Assembly (NCBI GenBank): GCA_009702205.1
Contig: WLIM01000017.1
Coordinates: 1-12,073 of the forward strand
Length of the DNA: 12,073 nucleotides
DNA from: Actinomycetota bacterium
GTDB lineage: Bacteria > Actinomycetota > Actinomycetes > Nanopelagicales > Nanopelagicaceae
Direction: 5' to 3'
How positions within the stretch are numbered: position 1 is the first letter of the stretch; the number at the start of each line of letters is the position of its first letter. Both the position numbers and the translations under genes were made by a program. Under the pieces are notes generated by a model that was given only the letters and a program-made list of their open reading frames with translations, did not search any database and was not told where the DNA came from. Of the stretch, positions 1 to 6,657 are shown piece after piece.

Positions 1-372
1 AGGAACTAGGCGTGAAATAAGTGAGCTTGCTGCTGCCTTAGCGAGCGCAAGTACTGCAATAACTTCTACTAGTAGTAGAGGTACAGTAAGAATCCAGTCA
101 ACGTAACGGTATGCCTCGTTGAATGCACCCTTTGCAGTTCCAACTGTTACTCCGTCTGCAGCTGATGACTCATTGAATGAGTTGAAGATGCGGAAGTAGT
201 GGTACGCAGCAATGAATGTAACCATTGATGATAGAACAAGTGCGTTACGGTACTTAGGTAGAACGCGAGCTTGTGACACCAATGTGTAAACGGTGCATGC
301 AAGCATCGAAATCAAGCCGAATGAGAACATGTTATATAACGTGCTCCATTGGCCGTTTGTTAGATTTACCAT
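1..372 (-). CDS. Actinorhodopsin, light-driven proton pump (partial: N-terminal 124 residues, runs off left edge)
   Basis: A microbial type-1 rhodopsin, a seven-helix retinal protein expected to pump protons out across the inner membrane. I translated this frame by hand. Helix C carries YRYVDWILTVPLLLVE at residues 88-103. That gives the proteorhodopsin-type proton acceptor Asp92, Thr96 and donor Glu103 (the DTE set of PR D97/T101/E108). Leu100 falls at the PR residue-105 tuning site, which predicts green absorption. His58 in AAYHYFRIFNS matches PR His75. Hydrophobic stretches near residues 10-33, 44-63 and 91-112 fit helices A-C. The Schiff-base lysine of helix G lies beyond the window. The start at 372 is supported by a GGAGG ribosome site at 380-384, 7 nt upstream. 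Phe (7 of 7 TTC), Tyr (6 of 7 TAC) and Asn (5 of 7 AAC) codons favour C endings, unlike radA, which suggests high expression. The HYFRIFNS and RYVDW context fits actinorhodopsins better than xanthorhodopsins. Confidence 0.95.
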   Translation of the reverse strand, partial: MVNLTNGQWSTLYNMFSFGLISMLACTVYTLVSQARVLPKYRNALVLSSMVTFIAAYHYFRIFNSFNESSAADGVTVGTAKGAFNEAYRYVDWILTVPLLLVEVIAVLALAKAAASSLISRLVP

Positions 373-400
373 TTAATAGCCTCCGTGGGGCGATTTGGTT

Positions 401-423
401 CTGGCCCTCGGGTGAGGCGCCAG
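401..423 (-). promoter_or_regulatory. Stem-loop in the 5' leader of the rhodopsin gene
   Basis: Read on the minus strand, CTGGC-G-CCTC-ACCC-GAGG-GCCAG folds into a 9-bp, mostly GC stem with one bulged G and a 4-nt loop. It ends 28 nt before the rhodopsin ATG and about 16 nt before its GGAGG site. No run of T follows on either strand, so it does not look like an intrinsic terminator. A transcript stabiliser or a leader that affects translation is the likeliest reading, but only the structure is visible. Confidence 0.5.
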
Positions 424-448
424 CCGCAAAAATTGCAATCCCATATGT

Positions 449-462
449 AGAACACAAGTTCT
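449..462. promoter_or_regulatory. Palindrome AGAAC-ACAA-GTTCT, possible LexA/SOS-type operator
   Basis: A perfect 5+5 inverted repeat with a 4-nt spacer lies 76 nt upstream of the rhodopsin ATG and 112 nt upstream of the radA ATG. Its core, GAAC-N4-GTTC, is the core of the Gram-positive LexA box. The flanking bases differ from the usual actinobacterial form (CGAAC-N4-GTTCG), because A and T replace C and G. radA is a repair gene, so SOS control is plausible. The site could equally serve the rhodopsin gene or be a chance match. Confidence 0.35.
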
Positions 463-540
463 GCGTAATAAAAGGGTAGAGGTGTATGACGGAAAATACA
501 CGGCGAATTCACAGGATTTTTCTGAAATTTTAGGTGATTT

Positions 541-558
541 TAGGCGTGTGGGCGCCTA
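541..558. promoter_or_regulatory. Inverted repeat TAGGCG-N6-CGCCTA next to the radA start
   Basis: Perfect 6-bp arms at 541-546 and 553-558 flank a 6-nt spacer and end 16 nt before the radA ATG. If radA is transcribed from a start at or near its ATG, this dyad fills the space between the -35 and -10 elements, a typical place for a repressor operator. The left arm also overlaps the second copy of the ATTTTAGG direct repeat. I recognise no specific regulator. Confidence 0.4.
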
Positions 559-574
559 CATATAGCCTTCGGAC
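557..574 (+). promoter_or_regulatory. Probable radA -10 region, leaderless start
   Basis: The stretch TACATATAGCCT (557-568) offers overlapping -10-like hexamers. TAGCCT at 563-568 fits the actinobacterial TANNNT form and would place the transcription start at about 575, the A of the radA ATG. No purine-rich ribosome site is found in the 20 nt before that ATG. Leaderless mRNAs are common in Actinobacteria. No good -35 hexamer is evident. Confidence 0.35.
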
Positions 575-1951
575 ATGGCTAAAAAGGCTGCACCAGTAAA
601 GGACCCATTCCGCTGCACTGAGTGCGGATGGACCAGTACTAAGTGGGTTGGCCGCTGTGGCGAATGCCAGGCCTGGGGATCTGTCGAAGAGATTGCAGCT
701 CCTAAAAAATTATCACTCGTTGCAGGACATGTAACTTCTCCCGCTCTCCCAATTGGTGAAGTTAGTTTAGAGAACGCAAAAGCTAGATCTAGTGGTGTTA
801 GTGAATTAGATCGAGTTCTTGGTGGCGGCCTAGTTCCAGGTGCTGCAATTTTATTAGCGGGCGAGCCTGGGGTTGGAAAATCAACTTTGTTATTAAGTGT
901 TGCTGCGCAAAGTGCTCGAGCAAATATTAGTTCGCTATATATAAGTGGTGAAGAATCAGCATCTCAAGTTCGCCTGCGTGCCGAGCGACTTGATGCAATA
1001 GATCCAAATTTGTGGCTCGCCTCTGAAAATGAATTGGGCTCGGTCATCGCACACATTGATGCCGTAAAACCACAATTACTAATTATTGACTCGATTCAAA
1101 CTATTGCAAGCGTTGCGGTCGATGGTGCACCCGGCGGTGTTACTCAAGTTCGCGAAATTGCTGCTGCGCTAATTCGAATTGCAAAAGAACGTTCTATAAC
1201 TTTGATTCTTGTCGGACATGTTACTAAGGATGGATCAATTGCAGGTCCAAGACTTCTTGAACATATAGTTGATGTAGTTCTTAACTTCGAAGGCGAACGC
1301 CATTCACGACTGCGATTAATCCGTGCGATTAAGAATCGATTCGGTGCATCCGATGAAGTTGGCTGCTTTGACATGAATGAAAATGGCATCACCTCTCTCC
1401 CAGATCCAACAGGTTTATTTACAACTCGGCACAGCGAACCAGTTCCTGGAACTTGTGTAACAGTGACTCTTGAAGGTCGTCGTCCGCTACTTGCTGAAAT
1501 ACAAGCGTTAGTTAGTGCCGCTGTTCCAGATGGGCGAGACTTTGGAAACTCCAGAAGAGTTACCTCTGGCCTTGATAACCCGCGTACCGCAATGACTTTG
1601 GCGGTTCTAGAACTACGGGCAAATATTCGAGTATCTGGTCGCGATGTTTATGTTGCAACTGTTGGTGGAATGAAGATTGCAGAACCTGCAGCTGATTTAG
1701 CAGTAGCGCTAGCTGTTGGCTCTGCTGCGAAAGGTCTCGCACTGCCAGCAGATTTAATTGCGATTGGTGAAGTTGGTCTTGCTGGTGAAATTAGAAAAGT
1801 TACTGGTGCGACTCAAAGAATTGCAGAAGCTGCACGCCTTGGATTTAAGAAGGCAATGGTTCCAGCAGGAAGCGACATAAAGATTCCTGGAATCGAAATT
1901 ATGGAGGTCGCCCGCTTAGAGCAGGCGATCGCTCGCGTAAAAATTAATTAA
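575..1951 (+). CDS. radA: DNA repair protein RadA (Sms), DnaB-like branch-migration helicase
   Basis: RadA is a cytoplasmic ATPase that helps process recombination intermediates and extend RecA-made D-loops. All family parts are present in 458 residues, the usual length. An N-terminal C4 zinc finger uses Cys14, Cys17, Cys28 and Cys31. A RecA-like core follows with Walker A GEPGVGKS at 96-103 and Walker B ending at LLIIDS (Asp172). The RadA signature KNRFG is at 253-257. A Lon-protease-like C-terminal domain covers about 280-458; its EPAADLAVALAV stretch (370-381) has no catalytic serine, as expected for RadA. The Met at 575 leads directly into the zinc finger and has no ribosome site, which suggests a leaderless transcript. 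The gene is divergent from the rhodopsin gene and convergent with clpC, 5 nt away, so it appears to be transcribed alone. Confidence 0.98.
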   Translation: MAKKAAPVKDPFRCTECGWTSTKWVGRCGECQAWGSVEEIAAPKKLSLVAGHVTSPALPIGEVSLENAKARSSGVSELDRVLGGGLVPGAAILLAGEPGVGKSTLLLSVAAQSARANISSLYISGEESASQVRLRAERLDAIDPNLWLASENELGSVIAHIDAVKPQLLIIDSIQTIASVAVDGAPGGVTQVREIAAALIRIAKERSITLILVGHVTKDGSIAGPRLLEHIVDVVLNFEGERHSRLRLIRAIKNRFGASDEVGCFDMNENGITSLPDPTGLFTTRHSEPVPGTCVTVTLEGRRPLLAEIQALVSAAVPDGRDFGNSRRVTSGLDNPRTAMTLAVLELRANIRVSGRDVYVATVGGMKIAEPAADLAVALAVGSAAKGLALPADLIAIGEVGLAGEIRKVTGATQRIAEAARLGFKKAMVPAGSDIKIPGIEIMEVARLEQAIARVKIN

Positions 1952-1963
1952 TTAAATTAATTT
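1941..1963. repeat. Perfect AT-only inverted repeat spanning both convergent stop codons
   Basis: The arms AAATTAATT (1941-1949) and AATTAATTT (1955-1963) are perfectly complementary and are separated by 5 nt. The radA TAA (1949-1951) and the clpC TAA (1957-1959, minus) both lie inside. The wider stretch 1938-1963 has no G or C. With no GC in the stem, it is a poor candidate for a classical intrinsic terminator. No other terminator is visible between the two genes. Confidence 0.5.
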
Positions 1964-4461
1964 GGTGTTGGTGCTTCAGCCAAATCACCAGGAGTATCTG
2001 GCATTTGAGCTTTAGGCATTCCAGTAAAGGTGAAAGTTTCTTTATCATCTTCTGTGGCAGTGCCTACAAGAATAATTTCTCCGGCTTTTAAATCACCAAA
2101 GAGAATCTTCTCTGAAAGCATGTCTTCGATTTCACGTTGAATACAACGACGTAATGGTCTGGCTCCGAGAAGTGGGTCATAACCCTTCTTCGCAAGAAGC
2201 GCCTTAGCTTCCGTTGTTAACTCAATTCCCATATCGCGAGAACGTAGACGTTCATCCAAATTAGCAATCATCAAATCAACGATTTGAATAATTTCATTTT
2301 CGCTAAGTTGATGGAAGACGATTACATCATCAATGCGGTTTAGAAATTCTGGGCGGAAGTGGGTCTTTAGCTCATCGCTAACTTTGCCCTTCATGCGCTC
2401 ATAATTTCCTTGTTCATCTGATGCATTAGTGAATCCCAGATTCAAAGTCTTTGAAATATCTCGAGTTCCAAGGTTTGTTGTCATGATGATGATTGTGTTC
2501 TTGAAATCAACAACTCGTCCTTGAGAGTCTGTTAACCGGCCATCTTCAAGTACTTGTAGAAGTGAGTTAAAGATATCCGGGTGTGCCTTTTCGATCTCAT
2601 CAAAGAGCACTACAGAGAATGGTTTACGGCGAACTTTCTCAGTTAGCTGTCCACCTTCGTCATAACCAACATAACCTGGAGGTGCTCCAAATAGTCGTGA
2701 GGCTGTGTGCTTCTCTGAATATTCAGACATATCAAGTTGGATAAGTGCATCTGAATCACCAAATAAGAATTGTGCAAGAGTTCTAGAAAGTTCAGTCTTA
2801 CCAACGCCAGATGGGCCAGCAAAAATAAATGAACCACCAGGACGCTTTGGATCTTTTAATCCAGCACGTGTGCGGCGAATTGCTTGTGACAGAGCTTTGA
2901 TTGCTTGATCTTGTCCGATCACGCGACGATGAAGTTCATCTTCCATGCGCAGCAGACGCGCAGTCTCGGCTTCAGTCAATTTGAATACTGGAATACCAGT
3001 TGCATTAGAAAGAACTTCAGCAATTAGCTCTTCGGTAACTTCAGCGACAACATCTAGATCGCCAGCTTTCCAATTCTTTTCTGCCTCGTGCTTCTCCGCA
3101 ATTAGCGTCTTCTCTTTATCGCGGAATCCAGCAGCACCTTCAAAGTCTTGAGAATCAATCGCTGATTCCTTTGCCTTGCGTGCTTCAGCAATTTTGTCAT
3201 CGTATGCACGAAGCTCTGGTGGCGCAGTCATGCGTCGAATACGTAATCTTGAACCTGCTTCATCAATTAAATCGATTGCCTTATCTGGCAAGAAGCGATC
3301 TGAAATATAGCGATCAGCCATCTGAGCCGCTCCAACTAGTGCGGCATCAGTAATTGAAACTTTGTGGTGTGATTCGTAACGGTCACGAAGTCCTTTAAGA
3401 ATTTCAATAGTGTGTTCGACAGTTGGTTCTGCAACTTGAATTGGTTGGAAACGACGTTCAAGGGCAGCATCTTTTTCAAAGTGCTTGCGATATTCATCAA
3501 GAGTTGTTGCGCCTATTGTCTGTAACTCACCTCGGGCAAGCATTGGCTTCAAGATGCTTGCAGCATCAATCGCGCCTTCAGCTGCTCCTGCGCCAACAAG
3601 GGTATGAATCTCATCAATGAAAAGAATGATGTCGCCACGAGTGCGAATCTCTTTCAAAACTTTCTTTAGGCGTTCTTCGAAATCTCCGCGATAGCGACTG
3701 CCCGCAACAAGTGCGCCAAGATCAAGGGAATAAACTTGCTTATCTTTTAACGTTTCTGGGACATCGCCCTTAACAATTGATTGTGCAAGACCTTCTACGA
3801 TTGCAGTCTTACCGACGCCAGGTTCACCAATTAAAACTGGATTGTTCTTTGTGCGACGGGATAGAACTTGCATGACTCTTTCAATCTCTTTATCGCGACC
3901 AATAACTGGATCCAATTTTCCTTCACGAGCAGCTTGTGTGAGGTTACGACCAAATTGATCAAGTACCAAAGATGTAGATGGTGTTCCTTCTGCAGGTGCG
4001 CCAGAGGTTGCTGCTTCTTTACCTTGGTAACCAGAGAGAAGTGAAATTACTTGAGTGCGAACGCGGTTTAAATCTGCACCAAGTTTTACTAACACCTGCG
4101 CAGCAACGCCTTCGCCTTCACGAATTAATCCAAGAAGAATATGTTCGGTTCCAATGTAGTTGTGGCCAAGTTGTAGCGCTTCGCGAAGTGATAGTTCCAA
4201 AACTTTCTTAGCGCGAGGAGTAAATGGAATATGGCCTGAAGGGGCTTGTTGACCTTGACCAATAATTTCTTCAACTTGTGAGCGAACAGCTTCGAGTGAA
4301 ATACCCAGAGCTTCGAGTGCCTTTGCGGCAACGCCTTCACCTTCGTGAATCAAACCTAGAAGGATATGTTCAGTTCCAATGTAGTTGTGATTAAGCATGC
4401 GGGCCTCTTCTTGTGCCAGCACAACAACTCGTCGGGCTCGATCGGTAAAGCGCTCGAACAT
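1957..4461 (-). CDS. clpC: ClpC, AAA+ unfoldase of the Clp protease
   Basis: A Hsp100 ring ATPase that unfolds substrates and feeds them to ClpP1P2; it is the essential ClpC1 type in Actinobacteria. The 834 residues match the family length. Two Clp_N repeats (NYIGTEHILLGLI near 26-38 and 101-113) form the adaptor-binding N-domain. AAA-1 has Walker A GEPGVGKT (212-219) and Walker B Asp283-Glu284. A UVR-type middle segment (SQDFEGAAGFRDKEKT, about 437-452) separates ClpC from ClpA. AAA-2 has Walker A GPSGVGKT (549-556) and Walker B Asp621-Glu622. An LGF loop at 675-677 is the expected ClpP contact. The start at 4461 has AGAGAGG at 4472-4478, 10 nt upstream, and matches the MFERFTDRARRVVVLAQ family start. 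The gene lies 154 bp downstream of argA on the same strand and may have its own promoter. No HspR (HAIR) or ClgR site is evident upstream. Confidence 0.98.
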   Translation of the reverse strand: MFERFTDRARRVVVLAQEEARMLNHNYIGTEHILLGLIHEGEGVAAKALEALGISLEAVRSQVEEIIGQGQQAPSGHIPFTPRAKKVLELSLREALQLGHNYIGTEHILLGLIREGEGVAAQVLVKLGADLNRVRTQVISLLSGYQGKEAATSGAPAEGTPSTSLVLDQFGRNLTQAAREGKLDPVIGRDKEIERVMQVLSRRTKNNPVLIGEPGVGKTAIVEGLAQSIVKGDVPETLKDKQVYSLDLGALVAGSRYRGDFEERLKKVLKEIRTRGDIILFIDEIHTLVGAGAAEGAIDAASILKPMLARGELQTIGATTLDEYRKHFEKDAALERRFQPIQVAEPTVEHTIEILKGLRDRYESHHKVSITDAALVGAAQMADRYISDRFLPDKAIDLIDEAGSRLRIRRMTAPPELRAYDDKIAEARKAKESAIDSQDFEGAAGFRDKEKTLIAEKHEAEKNWKAGDLDVVAEVTEELIAEVLSNATGIPVFKLTEAETARLLRMEDELHRRVIGQDQAIKALSQAIRRTRAGLKDPKRPGGSFIFAGPSGVGKTELSRTLAQFLFGDSDALIQLDMSEYSEKHTASRLFGAPPGYVGYDEGGQLTEKVRRKPFSVVLFDEIEKAHPDIFNSLLQVLEDGRLTDSQGRVVDFKNTIIIMTTNLGTRDISKTLNLGFTNASDEQGNYERMKGKVSDELKTHFRPEFLNRIDDVIVFHQLSENEIIQIVDLMIANLDERLRSRDMGIELTTEAKALLAKKGYDPLLGARPLRRCIQREIEDMLSEKILFGDLKAGEIILVGTATEDDKETFTFTGMPKAQMPDTPGDLAEAPTPN

Positions 4462-4533
4462 CGCAGGTCTGCCTCTCTATTTACTGATTTCACTACTTCA
4501 ATCAATGGCCCAACTCTATGCGAAGGGCTGTAA

Positions 4534-4593
4534 TGGGTCTAACCCAATATTGCCCCTATTTATGCCCAGGAAACTGAGATTTTGCCCAATATT
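4534..4593. promoter_or_regulatory. clpC upstream region: short dyad plus a repeated nonamer
   Basis: Within the 154-bp gap before clpC, TGGGT-CTA-ACCCA (4534-4546) is a perfect 5+5 dyad. The nonamer CCCAATATT occurs twice in the same orientation, at 4543-4551 and 4585-4593, 42 bp apart; its first copy shares bases with the dyad. On the minus strand a TAGAGT hexamer (4513-4518) could be a -10, which would put the dyad near the -35. TTGATT followed 16 nt later by TAAATA, closer to the gene, is an alternative promoter. No U-tailed terminator for the upstream operon is visible. Confidence 0.25.
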
Positions 4594-4615
4594 TTGTGGT
4601 CTCTGGGCTAAAGAT

Positions 4616-5113
4616 TTAGAGAGTCAGGAGCATTCGGATATTGCCAAGGGTATTTGGCTTAACGCTTTCAAGATCCAAGAACTCGGCCACGCCACTGTCA
4701 TATGAATGCAGGAGCTCGGAGTAAACATCTGGGGAAACCGGTGTTCCTTCAATCTCTTTAAATCCATGGCGACCAAAAAATTGAGTTTCAAACGTTAAGC
4801 AGAAGATTCGCTTAACTCCGAGCTCTGTTGCACGCACAATTAACGCTTCAAGAATTCCGTGTCCAACACCTTTGCCGCGAAGACTTTGATCTACTGCTAC
4901 CGAACGAACTTCTGCAAGATCTTCCCAAAGGACGTGCACAGCACCGCAACCCACAACTTTGCCATCAATTTCAGCAACGGTAAATTCTTGAACACTTTCA
5001 TAAAGAGTTACAGTCTCTTTTGTAAGCAATCGACGGCCAGCAGCGTACTCATCAATAATTGAACGAATAGCTTTAATGTCCGAAGTCCGTGCAGGGCGAA
5101 TTACTAGTGACAT
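4616..5113 (-). CDS. argA: Single-domain GNAT, N-acetylglutamate synthase of the mycobacterial ArgA (Rv2747) type
   Basis: Predicted to transfer acetyl from acetyl-CoA to the alpha-amino group of L-glutamate, the first step of arginine synthesis, in the cytoplasm. The 165 residues form one GNAT domain with the acetyl-CoA loop RGKGVG at 79-84. The protein closely follows the M. tuberculosis Rv2747 pattern as I recall it: LYESVQEF (37-44), VVGCGAVHVLWEDL (53-66), LTFETQFFGRHGF (106-118), EIEGTPVSPDV (120-130), GVAEFLDLESVKPN (141-154) and a RMLL-type end. It lacks the amino-acid-kinase domain of E. coli ArgA, as this short class does. Its ATG directly follows the lysS TAA with no gap. The only ribosome-site candidate is a weak AGAAG inside the lysS end, so translation is probably coupled. 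A different amino-acid acetyltransferase specificity cannot be excluded. Confidence 0.85.
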   Translation of the reverse strand: MSLVIRPARTSDIKAIRSIIDEYAAGRRLLTKETVTLYESVQEFTVAEIDGKVVGCGAVHVLWEDLAEVRSVAVDQSLRGKGVGHGILEALIVRATELGVKRIFCLTFETQFFGRHGFKEIEGTPVSPDVYSELLHSYDSGVAEFLDLESVKPNTLGNIRMLLTL

Positions 5114-6628
5114 TTATTCTTCTGGTTTCACTAACGGGAAGAGAATAGTTTCGCGAATTCCAAGTCCAGTAAGCGCCATCAACAATCGATCTGCACCCAT
5201 TCCCATTCCACCCATCGGTGGCATTGCATATTCCATCGCGCGTAAGAAATCTTCATCAATCTGCATGGCTTCGAGATCACCTTTAGAACCAAGAGCAGCT
5301 TGTTCAGTCAGACGTTCACGTTGGATTACAGGATCAATTAATTCTGAGTAACCAGTTGCAAGTTCGAAACCATCAATGTATAAATCCCACTTTTCTGCAA
5401 TTCCAGGAATTTCTCGATGCGCACGAACAAGTGGTGAAGTATCAATTGGATAACCCTTAACAAAGATGGGGCCGGTCAATTTATCTGCTGAAACGTGTTC
5501 AAATATTTCTTCAGCTAGCTTCCCGGTAATCCATTTTGGATCAATCTTCATGCCCAATTTTTCGGCAATTTTTACAAGTTCTGAGCGTGGGGTCAACGCA
5601 GTAACTTCTTGGCCAACTCCTTTTGAAATTAAATCAAAAAGTGATGCTTCCTCCCACTTGCCGCCTAAATTAACTTCGCGGCCGTCATGGTGTGTAACAG
5701 TGTGACTTCCTGAAGTTGCAATAGCAGCGTCTTGAATCAATTGGCGAGTTAAATCTGCAATTGAATTCCAGTCGCCATAGGCCTCATAACTTTCAATCAT
5801 TGCAAATTCTGGCGAGTGACTTGAATCGGCACCTTCATTTCTAAAGTTGCGATTAATTTCAAAAACTTTCTCAATTCCGCCAACGACGCAACGCTTTAAG
5901 AAAAGTTCCGGTGCAATGCGCAGGAAGAGCTCCATGTCGTATGCATTACTAACTGTTTTAAATGGTCTTGCTGCTGCCCCGCCATGCATAACCTGGAGCA
6001 TTGGTGTTTCAACTTCAACAAAGCCACGATTATGGAAAGTTTCTCGGAGAGCGCGCATAACATTTGGACGCAATCGGGCATTTGTTCGTGCTTCTGGGCG
6101 AACGATTAAGTCCACGTAACGCATACGAACGCGTGTTTCTTCAGAGAGGGGTTTGTGCTCTACTGGAAGTGGGCGCAATGACTTTGCAGCCATCTTCCAA
6201 CTTGAAGCCAGAATTGAAAGTTCGCCACGTTTTGAAGTTATAACTTCACCGGTGACACTTACAAGATCGCCGAGATCAACATCTGATTTCCAAAGATCTA
6301 AAATATCCTGACCGACTTTGTCGAGTGAGAACATAGCTTGAATTTCAGTTCCTTCACCTTCGCGTAAAGTTGCAAAACAGAGTTTTCCAGTGTCACGTTT
6401 AAAAATAACTCTTCCTGCAATACTTTCAATTACTCCAGTTGCAACATCAATTGCTAAATCTTTATGTATCGCGCGAATTTCTTTAATACTTTTGCTCCGG
6501 GGAACCTCTACCGGATAAGCCTCGGTTCCACGCTCAATAATTGCTGCACGCTTCTCTCTGCGGATACGAAGCTGCTCGGGCAGATCATCTGCCTCTGGCA
6601 CATTTTGTGAGGTGTTTTTCTCGCTCAT
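5114..6628 (-). CDS. lysS: Lysyl-tRNA synthetase, class II
   Basis: Charges tRNA-Lys with lysine. At 504 residues the length is normal for bacterial LysS. An N-terminal OB-fold anticodon-binding domain occupies about 66-155 (IAGRVIFKRDTGKLCFATLR opens it). The class II core follows: motif 1 near RGFVEVETPML (201-211), motif 2 as FRNEG plus HSPEFAMIE (262-279), and motif 3 as GMGMGADRLLMALTG (474-488) with Arg481. The PMGGMGMG form and the IRETILFPLVKP ending are typical of actinobacterial LysS. The start gives the family-type DDLPEQLRIRREK head. It lies 29 nt after coaX with no clear Shine-Dalgarno site, only a distant AGG, so reinitiation or weak initiation is likely. It is followed without a gap by argA. 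Confidence 0.98.
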   Translation of the reverse strand: MSEKNTSQNVPEADDLPEQLRIRREKRAAIIERGTEAYPVEVPRSKSIKEIRAIHKDLAIDVATGVIESIAGRVIFKRDTGKLCFATLREGEGTEIQAMFSLDKVGQDILDLWKSDVDLGDLVSVTGEVITSKRGELSILASSWKMAAKSLRPLPVEHKPLSEETRVRMRYVDLIVRPEARTNARLRPNVMRALRETFHNRGFVEVETPMLQVMHGGAAARPFKTVSNAYDMELFLRIAPELFLKRCVVGGIEKVFEINRNFRNEGADSSHSPEFAMIESYEAYGDWNSIADLTRQLIQDAAIATSGSHTVTHHDGREVNLGGKWEEASLFDLISKGVGQEVTALTPRSELVKIAEKLGMKIDPKWITGKLAEEIFEHVSADKLTGPIFVKGYPIDTSPLVRAHREIPGIAEKWDLYIDGFELATGYSELIDPVIQRERLTEQAALGSKGDLEAMQIDEDFLRAMEYAMPPMGGMGMGADRLLMALTGLGIRETILFPLVKPEE

Positions 6629-6657
6629 AAGGAGTGTAAGCCTATCGTTTCAGTGGG

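Noticed and set aside
401..423. The leader hairpin as an intrinsic terminator on either strand.
   Set aside because: The stem is good but neither strand has a run of T after it.
273..479. Plus-strand open frame of 68 codons in the rhodopsin/radA intergenic region.
   Set aside because: It begins inside the rhodopsin gene on the other strand and the product looks like antisense translation.
4564..4608. GCCCAG...CTGGGC as a terminator after argA.
   Set aside because: The 6-bp arms are separated by 33 nt and no T-run follows, so it does not make a credible intrinsic terminator.
4397..4705. Plus-strand open frame of 102 codons covering the clpC-argA gap.
   Set aside because: It overlaps the 5' end of clpC and the 3' end of argA on the opposite strand, has no ribosome site or recognisable protein character, and is rich in low-information residues.
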